A stretch of DNA of 64,000 nt from Siphonodentalium dalli. Its lineage: Eukaryota > Mollusca > Scaphopoda > Gadilida > Siphonodentaliidae. The translations under genes were made by a program, and so were the position numbers. Positions 12,361 through 24,979 of the stretch are shown piece after piece. The first letter of the stretch is position 1, and every line of letters begins with the position of its first letter. The stretch is from positions 123,509,989-123,573,988 of the forward strand of contig CP136068.1 in assembly GCA_032622095.1 (NCBI GenBank), in the 5' to 3' direction. A model generated the notes under the pieces. That model did not search any database. It had not been told where the DNA came from and saw only the letters and a list, made by a program, of their open reading frames with translations.

Positions 12361-13140
12361 CTTGGGGGGGGGGGTATATTGGATTGAATTTGTCTGTCAG
12401 TGTGTCCTCCCGTCCATCCCTCTGTTGGGATGTTTCCATCCGTCCATCAATTTTGTTCTTCTCCACATACATATTAAAGACGAAATGGTTTATATATTTT
12501 GACTCACATTCAGATTTGTTCAAATGAGTTCATCAGGTCATATAGGTGAGAAGCCAGGGCCATAACTCTTTCCCTCCATAGTAATTCTTCAGAAACCATC
12601 AGGCCTATTTAGCTTTTGGTATGGAGGGTCCTTTGGTGAGTGGGGTTCAGATTTGTACACGTGAGGTCATTTTTAGGAAACTTTTGAGGAAAATCAGTTT
12701 TCTTCAACTCTTAAAATCTACCGTTTGAAATTTCTAGATGAATAGATCTCATAGATGGGGATTCACATTTGTTCAAATAAGGGCAGAGATAAGAGATTTA
12801 ACTCTCAACCACCCACCCTACCTGTATGTATGCTGTTTGATACTGGTATAATAATATATAGATTCCTATTGATTTCTAAGCTGCCTGGGTGGAGGCAATG
12901 AGGCTGTAGATTTGATTTTTTCAACCAGTAACAGTCCACATTTTCCCTACTTCGGGGTTAAACTGTTCGACCGAAATCGCCACAAATGTTAACAGGTCTA
13001 TTTTGCTGATATTTAGTATGAAGGGTTCTTTGGTGTCTGGTATTGAAATTTATTCAGATGTGGTCACCAGGTTAAATAGGGTGGGACCAGGGACATAACT
13101 GTATGTCTCTATAGTCATTCTAACATCAGGTCAACCTGTT
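12361..13140 (+). repeat. Degenerate S family repeat
   Basis: It keeps fragments such as 'agccagggccataactcttt', 'ccatagtaattctt' and 'caggcctatttagct' in S order, but both ends are eroded. No coding frame is supported. Confidence 0.45.
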
Positions 13141-13669
13141 AAGAAATGACGTGGGCTATGGGGAGTTAACAATTTTGTGTTTAAAAAATCATTGAAATAC
13201 CAAATTCATTAAAACATCTTCCTTGGAACTACCTAACTGATTAATCTGACATACATGTATGGTGTTTTGGGTCCATGGATAAATGGGCTTCAAACATGTC
13301 TAAATGGTTTTATAAAAAGGTGCTTGTGAGATTGGAAATTTCCAAAAATTGAGAAAGTTTGAGATGTCGGTTGTGAAATTCCAACCCAAGACTTGGGAGT
13401 CTGGAGCCCGGTCGGGAGGGGACTTGTTTGAGCTGGAGGAGGGGGTGATCAGTAGTGAACAGTGGGCAATTTCATGGTGGATATTCACCTTGAAATTACC
13501 CACTGTACACTACTTGAAGCCTCTCTAGCCACATATCGTGTTTAGATCTACTTTTTTCAAAGTGCTTATGAAAAGTTCTGACTATTGTGGTCTCCAGGAG
13601 TCCCCAGTCTCATCAGTCTTTGCAGTCTGGTGAGCGACCCCCACAGTCTTTGACTGTCTTGTTTTACTT

Positions 13670-14215
13670 AGAATCTTGTAATTTTCTGGTTTCCGGATGA
13701 TAACTTCAGTTTGTGTGAACATATCTGAACCAAATTTGGTATGTGAGTTTATCAGCCCTATGTACAGGTCAAGTTCGAATATGGGTATGCTCCGCCGATT
13801 TTTGCGAGAGTTGTGGCCCTTTTTCGACTTGTTTTACTTAGAAAATTTCTCACTTTTTCGGTTTCCTGATGATATCTCAAGTTTGGATCCTTTAATTGCA
13901 AATAACGTTTTAATATGGATCAGTCATATCAAGATACAGGTCAATTTCGAATTTGAGTTTGATCCGATGATTTTTCTCAGTTATGGTCTTTTCTATTTTT
14001 TTCAGTTATGGTCTTTTCTTCATTTTGTGCCAATTTGAGGTTATATTTTGGACTTTAAGAGTTTTTTTTAAGATTTGGTTATTTGTATGCATGTCAGTAA
14101 TGAGACAATGCACAAGTGTCTTATCCATATACTATATTTCTACAAAGCCTCCGCTCCAAATGAAGCTACCGGTATGGGGGGACACTGTGGCCGCAAGCGG
14201 CCTTTTATTTCAAAA
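13670..14215 (-). mobile_element. P2 family element, opposite orientation to 2656-3418
   Basis: It shares with 2656-3418, in reverse complement, the 'ccaaatttggtatgtgag' unit, the 'gcacaagtgtcttatccat' segment and the 'ggccgcaagcggcc' end. The apparent 113-residue frame is the repeat read through and is not a gene. Confidence 0.6.
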
Positions 14216-14561
14216 TAGGAAATGGGTTGCAAATTTTTCAAAAAAGAATGTAAATTTTCAAAATAATGAACTCATTAAAAAGCTTATGTCACTTAACCAG
14301 TGCAATCATTATTTTATTTTCTGGAAAAAAACATTTATTATTATATTTTGAAAAATTATATAAAAATGGCACTTTGCCTACGATTATCAATTTTCTTTCT
14401 TACACCAAATTGACTACATTTGGGGGGGGGGGGAAATAATGCAATGAGTATACTGGCTCATAATTTATAACAACTGTCGTTTTTTTTTTTTGGTGATTTA
14501 TAAGAACTGAAGTTAACTATAGTTTGACTTTATTCAGTTTTTAGAAGAATTTGTTCTGCTT

Positions 14562-15608
14562 AAGAAATAAATACACGGTGTATCGGTGTGTATGGTCAAG
14601 TTGTACCACAAAAAACTGATTGTAGGACGACGCGTAGCGGAGTCCTACAATCAGTTTTTTGTGGTACAACCTTGACCATACACACCGATACACCGTGTAT
14701 TTTATTTCTTTTGTAATACGACTGAAAGTTTATGGTCACAATTCGACTGAATAGTCAACGAAATACTGCGCTTTTTCGGTCTCAGGTGAGAAAACATTTC
14801 GTGGTGTAATTCGTATTGGGCGTACTCGATTTCGTTGCATGGAGTACTCTGGTAATGTCTTGTCTTGTTATGAAATTCCCCCGTTGACTTTTCGAGGCAC
14901 CCTCTTCTAGAAATAATCGTTGTGATTGGCTAAAAAACGATGTGTTTTCAGCGGCGCCCGTGCGTTTCATTTAAATTGTACAGGAAATACGATTGCGGTC
15001 ATTTCTGTTTTGAACGTTGTTGGTACAACATGAATATGATCATCGACTATGGGACCAATTTCCTTACACAAGCGATCTAAATGATCTAGTTTACTAAACT
15101 AATCTTATTCCCCTTCTGTACTGGTGAACAAACGCTTTCATTTTCAACTTGACTCCGAAATATCGAATATGATCGAGATTCGAATCGACGAATGCACAGC
15201 CCGGGCCCCATGGATTTATTTTGTCATTTAAATATACTTATTAAGTAACTTTCTTTGGTCGTAACATATATCAATATACCATAACATCATTTGGACCATA
15301 TTCATTGGCAACCAAACTGGTTTCAAGCGACAAATCGCTAGAAAATTCGCAAGATTGTCAAGATGTAGCAAAATTCAAAGGGTTACGGGTGCGGGTGTAC
15401 TCCGTTGATGCCCGCGTTTGCGCGGAGTTAGAAAAGACGGGAAAAGTCGCGTGCGGCGATCTGAATAAACCGATTTTTTTTCGTGGTACAATTGGAAAAA
15501 GTAGAATTGTACCACAAAACTGGAACGAGATAGCCATGGTAACTCGGGCCACTGGCCAATCAGGACATGGCTTTTAAGCATAGTTAGGCAGGGTCGTATT
15601 ACAATTAA
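14562..15608. mobile_element. Large fold-back element with TTGTAATACGAC ends
   Basis: Positions 14562-14712 form a near-perfect palindrome with ~60-base arms (ACACGGTGTATCGGTGTGTA on the left, its complement on the right) around a CGACGCGTAGCGG centre. Just inside lies TTGTAATACGAC (about 14711), mirrored by GTCGTATTACAA near 15593. A small frame at 15305-15577 (90 codons) shows no domain I recognise and overlaps another palindrome arm, so I do not call it a gene. Confidence 0.55.
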
Positions 15609-16740
15609 AAACATACCACATAATTTTGTCTTATAAATTATCTCCATTTAATTCCAACACTACCAATTTAATTAATTAAACAAATCTCCCTTTAGTTTGT
15701 AAACTACAGTACAAATGCAGATCAGTAGCATCAAATCATTAAGTTTTATGAGCTACTAGCAGGGTTTACCTGGCGTTGCCCTGGTTAAAGTAATGTGAAA
15801 CCCTCTGTGGATATTTGGTGGGAATATACAATACTCTTGCTCATCAAGGTGTTACACGTATTCTCATAAATTGTATATCCAAATGGCATCACAAAACATG
15901 ATTCTTACACATGGAATATAAGTAGTGGCTCACCTTGTCAGGGTCGGAGCGATTATCATTTTGTTTATCGCGTTTAATCCGTCCCACCAATAAAGAAGTA
16001 TTTATTTATTTACAACTGCGTATACTTCGGACGTTATAGTATGAAACATGAACATCATAAACACATTAGTTCGAAAGAATAAAAGACGACAATTGTGTTT
16101 TTACATAGAGATGTATCAATCAATCAAGTTTATCATATCTTCATGAAGATACAGATGTTTTAAAGATATGTCCAGGTGCTCCCCTGTTCTGGTGCTATAT
16201 ACTGGCTAATCATTTTCAGTTTAAAAGAATTGATGTTATGCAGGTATAGCAGCTACATGTGCCCGATACAGTGAGATTTTGAGAGTAACCATATTTGACT
16301 GCACACTGTGACCACTATTTTTGAACAGGCCTGCTCTACATTTCGATATCTCTTGGCAATTGTAACTTTTTGTTTGGAAACTATATTGAATGGGACAGAC
16401 TCAATCGTGTTATAATATATACATGAGCCATTCAAATATGCAATCCTCTGACGATTCAAGGTCCCTCAGTTTGAATGAATATATGTATCTCTTAAATAGA
16501 TTGATATAAATATACTTTTAATGCTTTCTTCTGTGTTGCTAAATCATTATAGGAATGCCCCTGATGTCCATCCCCATATAAATATGGACAGTTGAGAAGA
16601 TATAATTGTTCAAGTGATTTAAATCGGTCACCATTTGTCGAGATTGTGAAATTGGAATGCCAAAATCTCCTTAGAACGACATGGAGATGGCCTGGGAGAT
16701 GGACTATATATAACTTTGTTGGATATCGGCGAAGTGAATA
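15609..16740. other. Stretch without recognised gene
   Basis: AT-rich sequence with only short open frames; no recurring repeat, domain or paired splice sites were recognised. Confidence 0.45.
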
Positions 16741-16779
16741 TTCTTATAAATGCTAGTGAATCTCCTCTCGCCATCCATG

Positions 16780-18196
16780 ACCCAAATGACCCCAATGTGA
16801 TTTAATTCATCATATCATTAGAGAAGAATGTGCATGAATTTGATGGAATCAGCTAGTGCTAATTATATTCGTATCAACTTTGGTGCAACTCCCCTCATGC
16901 ATTACTTGAACCGCGCCACTTTTGTCATATTTAAACCACGTCTATTAGACTCATGCATGCATTATATAATGGAGATGATTATATATAAGTTTGGTGGTAA
17001 TCGGCAACTAAACAAATTCTTATCATAGTTATTACCCCCCCCCCCCCCCCCCCCACCCATCTCTCACCCAAATGGCACCAATTTCGCATCTTTAAATCAC
17101 ACGTTTATATTCCTCGTATCACGGAGAAGAATAATATATCAATTTGGTCGAAATCTGTGCTAAAAATAGCCCCTCCCCTGACACCAACAACGTCACTTTA
17201 GAAATTTTTAACCCGCACCATTATCTTACTCGTAAAAAGTTACCCCTCTTAGGACCGCCTTGGTGCCATCTCGATTGTACCCTTAGAGTTATATATAGAA
17301 CACAGACAGATATTCGCAAATATTTGATTCATTGTATCATTTTTAGAAGAACGTGTATTGAATTTGATGGTAATTAGCACTAAACATATTTTTATAAGTT
17401 TTTGGTGACCCTCCCTTTCGGACTCAATTAAGCGGCGCCACTTTTGGCATCATAATGTTTGTGTCCCTCTCACCCTCAATCAGATGGAAATCGGTGCTAA
17501 ACATATTGTTTATCAATGTTTTGTGTCCCTCTCACCCTCTAGGCACCCCTGACTCGAATGGCCCCACTTTTGACATCTTTAAACCACACAATTAGACTCC
17601 TGATATCATGGAGATTATTATTTGTAAGTTTGGTGCTAAATCCGCGACTAAACTAATTTTTATCAAATTTAGTGCCCACCCCCACCCCCATCTCTCACCA
17701 AAACAACACCAAATATGACGTCTTTTAAAATCACATGATTAGATTCCTCATATCATGGATAAGAATGTGTATCAATTTGGTGGAAATTGGCACTAAAAAT
17801 ATTGTGTATCAATTTTGGTGCCCCTCTCCATTTCAGTGCACCCCCTGACTCGCATGACGCCACTTTTTGACAGCTTTAAGCTGCGACATCAGACACCTCA
17901 TACCATGCGGATGAATTTGTATAAGTTTTGTGGCAATCGGCGACAAAACCAATTCTTATCAGATTTAGTACCCACCCAAACCCCCCCCCCCCAATCTCTC
18001 ATCCCAACGACACCAATTTTGCGTCTTTAAATCACACAATAAGATTCCTTGTATCATGGAGAAGATCTCAGAAGAATGTGCATCAATTTGGTGGAATTCA
18101 GCGCTAACATTATTTTGATCAATTTTGGTGCTCCTCTCCCCTTCCGGGCATCCCTGACGCGAACGGCGCAACAATTGACATATTTAAACCACACCA
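16780..18196 (+). repeat. Degenerate ~300-bp repeat field running into the assembly gap
   Basis: Blocks such as 'ttatcaaatttagtgccca', 'atcaatttggtggaaattgg' and 'tttggtgcccctctcc' recur at about 300-310 bp intervals (for example 17655 and 17955; 17775 and 18085), each with a C-rich run of varying length. The field is cut by the gap, so the real array may be longer. Confidence 0.65.
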
Positions 18197-18296
18197 NNNN
18201 NNNNNNNNNNNNNNNNNNNNNNNNNNNNNNNNNNNNNNNNNNNNNNNNNNNNNNNNNNNNNNNNNNNNNNNNNNNNNNNNNNNNNNNNNNNNNNNN
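18197..18296. other. Assembly gap (100 N)
   Basis: Exactly 100 N, the conventional placeholder for a gap of unknown size. It lies inside the ~300-bp repeat field. Confidence 0.99.
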
Positions 18297-18639
18297 CGGC
18301 CGGATATGCACGAAACCGAAAGTATAAAATGGACTCGTTTATACAGTTTTTCCCGCAATCGAAATGGACACATCCGTTCGCAGTAGTTATTTAAGTGGCA
18401 TTATTAAATCTATTGTTTATACTTTTACGACAGCTACCGAGGGTGTGAACATTAATTAGTCCGGAATCGGAACTGGAGTGAAACTTAGACATAAAACGGG
18501 TAAAGTACAAACGTGTTTCCATTGAAAATAATTATTTTATTTGTTTTCGCATTTCGGGAAAAAAGTTGTCGGCGGGTTCGTAAACCAACTAATAAAATTG
18601 CTAACGCCTTATAATCAAAATAAATTTTTTGTTAAACTA

Positions 18640-19056
18640 AGCAAGGAACTCAATCTGAATTTTTTTGTTTTTTGAGTTATGTCCCTGGCTTCGCCGACAT
18701 TTGACCCAGTGACCTCATTTGAACAAATCTGAACCCCAGTCACCCAAGGACCTTTCATACCAAATATGAACCATTCAACCTGAAGGTACAAGAGAAGAAG
18801 TCGTTTTAAGAAATACTATGGAGGGAAAGAGTTATGGCCCTGTCTTTGCAACTATTTGATTCAGTTACCTCATTTGAACAAATCTGAATGTTAGTCACCT
18901 AGGGAACATACACACCAAATATGAACTCATTCGGTGCAATGGATCGGGAGAAGAAGACGTTCAAAGAATTGTTGATGGATGGACGGACGGACGGATGGAC
19001 GGACGAGGAGTGATGACTATAGCTCCACCGGAGACTTCGTCTCAGGTGAGCTAAAA
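18640..19056 (-). mobile_element. S family element ending in CTCACCTGAGACGAAGTCTC (minus strand)
   Basis: Reverse-orientation copy of the element at 10890-11440, including the GGAC/GGAT microsatellite (about 18971-19004) and the terminal 'gcttcaccgg'-type end reading 'cttcgtctcaggtgagcta' on the plus strand. Confidence 0.65.
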
Positions 19057-19361
19057 ACACTTGTGCTTGATTGCTCCTCGTACCAATGATAATTTGTCAA
19101 AAAATGCTTTTAAAATATGTTTATGTCCTCATAATCATCATTGGCAGCCAACAAACCTTGAGTGAATTATAAAATGCTTCAAACATGCCAACACTTTTAG
19201 CACTCAGCTGCAGGTTAACTGATCCATCGATTGTCAGAATTATGCCTTGATGCTGGAGTTCCCCTCTGCTCTCTATTACCACCAAGCCTGCAACAAGATC
19301 CTACAAAAACAAAAGTTCATCTGTGTAAGAACGGGAGATTATATATAAACTATTATGTCTT

Positions 19362-20317
19362 TTAACCCTTTCAGTGCCAGGTCCGATTTTTGTATCAACC
19401 CATATACCCTGTGCCAATGCATTCTCTTATATATGCGAGTCGACCATAGGTCGCCTCGCATATATAAGAGAATGCATTGGCCTAACAATTTTTCATCATT
19501 TGTTATTAGTTTTTACAATTTTCTACAATTTTAATAATTTTTTCTTATATTCTTTAGCAGACTTATATTGTAGGTTTAGTGCCAGGGTATCTTACGTTTT
19601 TCATGGGCATCAAAATTATTACTATGAATACTTGGTGATAGTTTTGAGTTATAACATGCCGCTAAGGTTTTATCCAGTTTGTTTTTAAATTCGCTATAGC
19701 GTGCTTAAGCATACCCAAAAAAAATTCAACCCAAAAAAATAAAAATATTTTTTTGTTTTTAAAGGTACTCAATCCGATGAGAGGGTCCCCATCTCAACAG
19801 ATTCCAACAACAACGATCCGATCAGAGGGTCCTATATTACTATTTCTTTGGCTTTGGGGGTAAAAAATATTTGATTTGAGTCGAGGAACCCATCAAACAA
19901 AGCTCAGAGTTATTAGATATTGATTTTTGAAATTTGTTATTTTCTCGAGATGAGTACTAATAATTGCATTCAATTTCGTAATCTGCTCGAGATGTGTACA
20001 CCAAAACACTATTCAAACAGACAAGGATGGATAACTCTAAAATCAAGTGGTAATAATAACGCAATTTTGACTGTGTTCTGGGCCAGAAAGTATTCCCGAT
20101 AATGAAAAATAATAGATTTCTAAAATCGATATCTAACAAATCTGAGCTTTGATGGGTGACTTCCTCGACTCGAATCAAATATTTTTGACCCCCGAAGCCA
20201 TTGAAATAGTAATTGAGAGGAGTTTTATCGGATTGAGTACCTTTAATTTTTTAGGGCCGATTTTACAGACCGTAAATTAGGGCCGATGAGATCGGATTCT
20301 GGCACTCAAAGGGTTAA
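19362..20317 (-). mobile_element. piggyBac-type element carrying a nested TTAA element
   Basis: It starts TTAACCCTTTCAGTGCCAGG and ends CTGGCACTCAAAGGGTTAA. Its interior matches 5525-6698 in reverse complement (for example the 'tcatgggcatcaaaattatt' stretch). Family K element 19759-20246 is inserted inside it. The short frame at 19374 is a palindrome product. Confidence 0.7.
19759..20246. mobile_element. Family K element with TTAA duplication
   Basis: TTAA (19759-19762), then AGGTACTCAATCCGAT, ~480 bp, ATCGGATTGAGTACCT, then TTAA (20243-20246). The inverted ends are perfect over at least 16 bases. No coding capacity. Confidence 0.8.
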
Positions 20318-20983
20318 ACGGACATAGCTCAATCGATCCCCAAAATTATGTACATGTATACATGTACATTATACATGTACATAATTTGGTAAGATGTATC
20401 TCAATTTCAATTTTCGAACAAACTCATCGATATAGGTGTCAATACACTATTTAGTCGGGTGATACTATTTACCGAGAAAAACCGAGAACAAGTCTAAAAT
20501 TAATATTTAAGTCATTATTGTCAAAATAATGTTCAATTATAGTGTATATATCAATCTTAAGTGAATATTATATTTTATTATCCATCCCTTAACTAACACC
20601 ATTTCCGATTGGGCAAAAGCCGCCACGTGATAGTCCTGGAAAAAGTCATATTGGACTCCCGAATGTCATATTGGACTCCCAAGTGTGCAATATGACTTTT
20701 TTATCGGGACTCTGTGACGTCACGAATTAACTTGTGCGAAATGAATCGGTGAAATTGTGATGCGCGCGCAACTCTGGTGGATTAGCAGATGTTTCACTTC
20801 TGCATTGAGTTTTGTTTTCATTTCCTTGTTTACTGTTCCAAATTATGCTTTCTGATGATCAATACAGGCTTTAATAGAGAATTAAGTGTCGACAAATACC
20901 AAAAGTAACCATTAAAGTTTTATTCCCAAAATTTGGATAAACATACAGATGGATAATAACAAGGGGTACGCATCTAAGATGCT

Positions 20984-22656
20984 TTTGTCGAGTTTTTTGG
21001 CAGTCGAACCAAACTTCTGCCAATAAGGTGCACAACTCTGGGAAAAAAAGTTGGACGGTGGTATATTATTGCAATAGACCTATATACCAAATATCAATTG
21101 ATTCCGTTAATATTTCATTGAGTTATCGCACTAACAGTGATAAAATTGTGATTAAAATAGACAAACTAAGACCCATAACTTCGGAAAAAAAATTTGGACA
21201 ACCAGGTTTTCGAAATCGTCCGAGATATTGTTGCAATAGACTCATATACCAAATATTGTTTAAATCGGTTAATACTTCATTGAGTTATCGCGCTAACGGT
21301 GATAACATGGCTAAAGATAAACAAACTAAGACCCATAACTCTGCAAAAAAAAATTCGGACAAACCTGGTTTTCGAACTCGACGAGATATTGTTGCAGGAG
21401 ACTCATACACCAAATATTGTTGAAATCGGTTAATATTTCATCGAGTTATCGCGCTAACGGTGATAAAATTGCTAAAAATAGACAAACTAAGACCCATAAC
21501 TCCGCGAAAAAAATTCGGACAAACCTGATTTTCGAACTCATCCGAGATATTGTTGCAGGAGACTCATATACCAAATATTGTTGAAATCGGTTAATATTTC
21601 ATCGAGTTATCGCGCTAACGGTGATAAAATTGCTAAAGATAGACAAACTAAGACCCATAACTCCGCGAAAAAAATTCGGACAAACCTGATTTTCGAACTC
21701 ATCCGAGATATTGTTGCAGGAGACTCATACACCAAATATTGTTGAAATCGGTTAATATTTCATCGAGTTATCGCGCTAACGGTGATAAAATTGCTAAAAA
21801 ATAGACAAACTAAGACCCATAACTCTGCAAAAAAAAATTCGGACAAACCTGGTTTTCGAACTCGTCCGAGATATTGTTGCAGGAGACTCATACACCAAAT
21901 ATTGTTGAAATCGGTTAATATTTCATCGAGTTATCGCTCTAACGGTGATAAAATTGCTAAAAATAGACAAACTAAGACCCATAACTCCGCGAAAAAAATT
22001 CGGACAAACCTGATTTTCGAACTCATCCGAGATATTGATGCAGGAGACTCATATACCAAATATTGTTGAAATCGGTTAATATTTCATCGAGTTATCGCGC
22101 TAACGGTGATAACATTGCTAAAAATAGACAAACTAAGACCCATAATTCGGCGAAAAAAAATCGGACAAACTTGGTTTTCGAACTCGTCCGAGATATTGTT
22201 GCAGGAGACTCATATACCAAATATTGTTGAAATCAGTTAATATTTCATCGAGTTATCGCGCTAACGGTGATAAAATTGCTAAAGATAGACAAACTAAGAC
22301 CCATAACTCCGCGAAAAAAATTCGGACAAACCTGGTTTTCGAACTCGTCTGAGATATTGTTGCAAGAGTCTCATATACCAAATATTGTTGAAATTGGTTA
22401 ATATTTGCGTGAGTTATCGCGCTATCGGTGAAAAACTTTAACTAAAAACCATCTAAGATGGATAACTCTTGTAAAAAAGTTCGGACGTGACCCATTTTCT
22501 ACAGGCAGTAAATAGTCATTGGGAGCAACTGCCATACCAAAAATGTTTTGAATCCGTTCACAAATGTCAAAGTTATAAGGCATTCTTTAGGTCCGCCCGC
22601 CCGCCAACCGTCCCTCGTCAAACCATAAGTCGAGTTTTTGAAAAACTCGACTAAAA
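20984..22656 (+). mobile_element. Family T 'pearl-like' element with ~161-bp tandem core units
   Basis: About nine units lie between 21030 and 22440. GACTCATA-type starts fall at 21400, 21561, 21722, 21885, 22046, 22207 and 22368, giving 161-163 bp spacing. Each unit holds CATAACTC and CCAAAT 76 bp apart. The right end is a hairpin AGTCGAGTTTTT-GA-AAAACTCGACT (22628-22652), and the left end also starts GTCGAGTTTTTT. Tandem ~160-bp cores inside a mobile element are the hallmark of bivalve pearl elements, often linked to Helitron/Helentron-like mobility; that link is family knowledge and not shown here. Confidence 0.7.
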
Positions 22657-22666
22657 ATGTCATTAA

Positions 22667-22817
22667 ACAATGTTGTGTACAGTATGTGTTTTTCTTGTAC
22701 TCGTCCAGGTTGTGGTGAAAAGTCATATTGGACTCGACACTGCGTGTCTGGTCCAATATGACTTTTCACCACAACCTGGACTCGTACAAGAAAAACACAT
22801 ACTGTACACAACATTGT
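22667..22817. repeat. 151-bp near-perfect palindrome
   Basis: The arms run from ACAATGTTGTGTACAGTATG to its complement, with few mismatches near the centre at 22742. Both strands therefore show open frames (22587-22983) that are artefacts. The motif GTCATATTGGACTC in the arm also occurs twice at 20645-20680, on the other side of the T element. Confidence 0.9.
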
Positions 22818-22819
22818 AT

Positions 22820-23530
22820 AATAACTTTATAATATTTGACCTTTTGAATGACATATATGTAGTTATTATGGGTACCGATCTACCAAGAACTTGAAACATC
22901 GCAGTCGCTGTGTTCTCGGTTGGCAGTAACACAAAGTCCAAATTACCTCCCTGTTTAACTATGAATCCAGAAGTATCATGCAATTCAGGATTTTGTGAGA
23001 AAAGTAAAAAGACAACCTATATTTTCTGTGGCTTATTTTCAAAGTATTTTTCATGTTACCTCTTTTACTTGATTTTCAGTGTACTAGTAATACACGATCC
23101 TGTGTTTTAACAATTGAGGGTCCAATATAGACAAAATTTAACAAAAATCAGCTCAAATAAGGGTGAAAATAGTTTTTTTTTCTAAATCGCGGTCATTAGA
23201 CAGATTCTCAGGTTGCAACAGATACCAAAATTGATTTTTTATGAAATAAATGTCTTAAATAAGTTTGAAAATACTGCGAGTGTATTACTTTTATACTTCG
23301 CAGTAGTTTTGAATGTTCGAAGGTGTATTCAAAATTACTATTCATTGTTTCAAAGTGGAATAAAATTTTAATATCGAGGTTGAATCGAATAACAAAACAA
23401 ATATCGAATATTCACAGGGGCCTAGAAAATAGGCTATGGTTGAAGCCCAAAACCTGGCTGATTAATCTCAAATACATGCATGAACAAATCTATGGTTATG
23501 TTAAATAGCCTTTATAATAGTGTATCGATG
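22820..23530. other. Stretch without recognised gene
   Basis: No domain, repeat family or splice pair was recognised here. Confidence 0.45.
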
Positions 23531-24657
23531 TTTTTGGCCGAATGACCCCAAAATTACTTGTTCCCATCTACATGTCAATATTAACATCCATGACAAATTT
23601 CAGGATGATCAGATGAACAGTACGACCTGTAGCCTGTGCTAATGGATTGAATTTTGAAATCCAAGATGGCCACTGGCGGCCATGTTTTTTGTCCGAATGA
23701 CCCAAAATGACTTGTTCCAATCTATATTCCAATTTCAACAGCCATGACAAATTTTATGATGATCAGACTAAAGGTACGACCTGTAGCCCGTGCTAAAGCA
23801 TTTAGTCACACAAAGAGTAAAATCCAAGATGGCTGCTGGCGGCCATGTTTTTTGGCCGAATGGCCCCAAAATGACTCGTTCCCATTTAGATGTCATTGTT
23901 AACATCAAGAAGAATTTCATGATGATCTGACCAAAGGTACGACCTGTAGCCCGTGCTAAAGGATTTAGTCATGCAAAGAGTAAAATCTAAGATGGCTGCC
24001 AGCGGCCATGTTTTTTGGCCGAATGACCCCAAAATTAATCGTTCCCATCTACATGTCAATATTAACATCCATTTCATGATGATCAGACGAACAGTACGAC
24101 CTGTAGCCCATGCTAATGAATTGAATTTTGAAATCAAAGATGGCCGCTGGTGGCCATGTTTTTTGGCCGATTGACCACAAAATGACTCGTTCCCATCTAC
24201 ATGGCATTGTTAACATCCATGACAAATTTTATGATGATCAGACTAAAGGTACGACCTGTAGCCCGTGCTAAAGGATTCAGTCATACAAAGAGTAAAATCC
24301 AAGATGATAACTGAATGACCCCAAAATTAATCGTTCCCATGTACATGTAAATATTAACATCCATGACAAATTTCATGACAATAAGACGAACAGTACTGCC
24401 TGTAGCCCGTGCTAATGGATTGAATTTTGAAATCCAAGATGGCCGCTGGTGGCCATGTTTTTCTTCCGAATGACCCCAAAATGACTCGTTCCCATCTACA
24501 TGTCAATGTCAACATCCATGACAAATTTCATAATAATCGGACCAAAGGTACGAACTGTAGCCCGTGCTAAAGGAAATTGTTGACGAATCACGCACACACA
24601 CACGACGGATACCAAGCCATGGCAATAGCTCAAACTTTACAAAGTAAAGTTGAGCTA
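23530..24657 (+). mobile_element. Family A tandem-unit element, left end missing
   Basis: About seven units of ~150-165 bp start with 'tttttggccgaatgacccc'. It ends in the hairpin TAGCTCAAACTTTAC-AA-GTAAAGTTGAGCTA (24626-24657) preceded by a short CA tract, as in 26410-26441. The left terminus seen at 24980 is not found here. Confidence 0.7.
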
Positions 24658-24979
24658 ATAACCATTATAAATTTTTTCGATGCAACGATGCCTGAGAATC
24701 AAAACCCTTTTTTTTTGCCTAACCATTCTAAAATGGTTCCAGCTTGTGGAATAACTGATGTTCCTGTCTAGAATTTAAAATGATTTAATAAAAGTTATTT
24801 TCTGACATTTATAACCAAAACTTAATGATAGCGATGCAAGAATGGAGCACGGAAAACTCAGGGGGTGTACTCCACTTCCGGTTATTCGGTTAACTTAATG
24901 AGTGGAATTGCTAGCACATGGAAATGGATCGATACTCATTATCTGAACAGTTCCCTCAGTGAAAGTGTCAATGACACTG
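24658..24979. other. Spacer between two family A elements
   Basis: About 320 bp without a supported gene. It separates the right end of one family A copy from the left end of the next. Confidence 0.5.

Noticed and set aside
15305-15577. 90-codon frame MATKLVSSDKSLEN...
   Set aside because: Lies inside the 14562-15608 fold-back element, overlaps inverted TGGTACAATT arms, and has no recognised domain.
21028-22069. 131- and 95-codon frames with repeated RDIVAGDSYTKYC
   Set aside because: They are the 161-bp non-coding tandem units read through; unit lengths are not multiples of three, so frames do not persist.
21030-22440. CRISPR-like reading of regularly spaced repeats
   Set aside because: Units are long (~161 bp), directly adjoining and diverged, without short repeats and unique spacers; the context is eukaryotic.
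22587-22983. Similar open frames MLCTVCVFLV... on opposite strands
   Set aside because: Produced by the 151-bp palindrome at 22667-22817.
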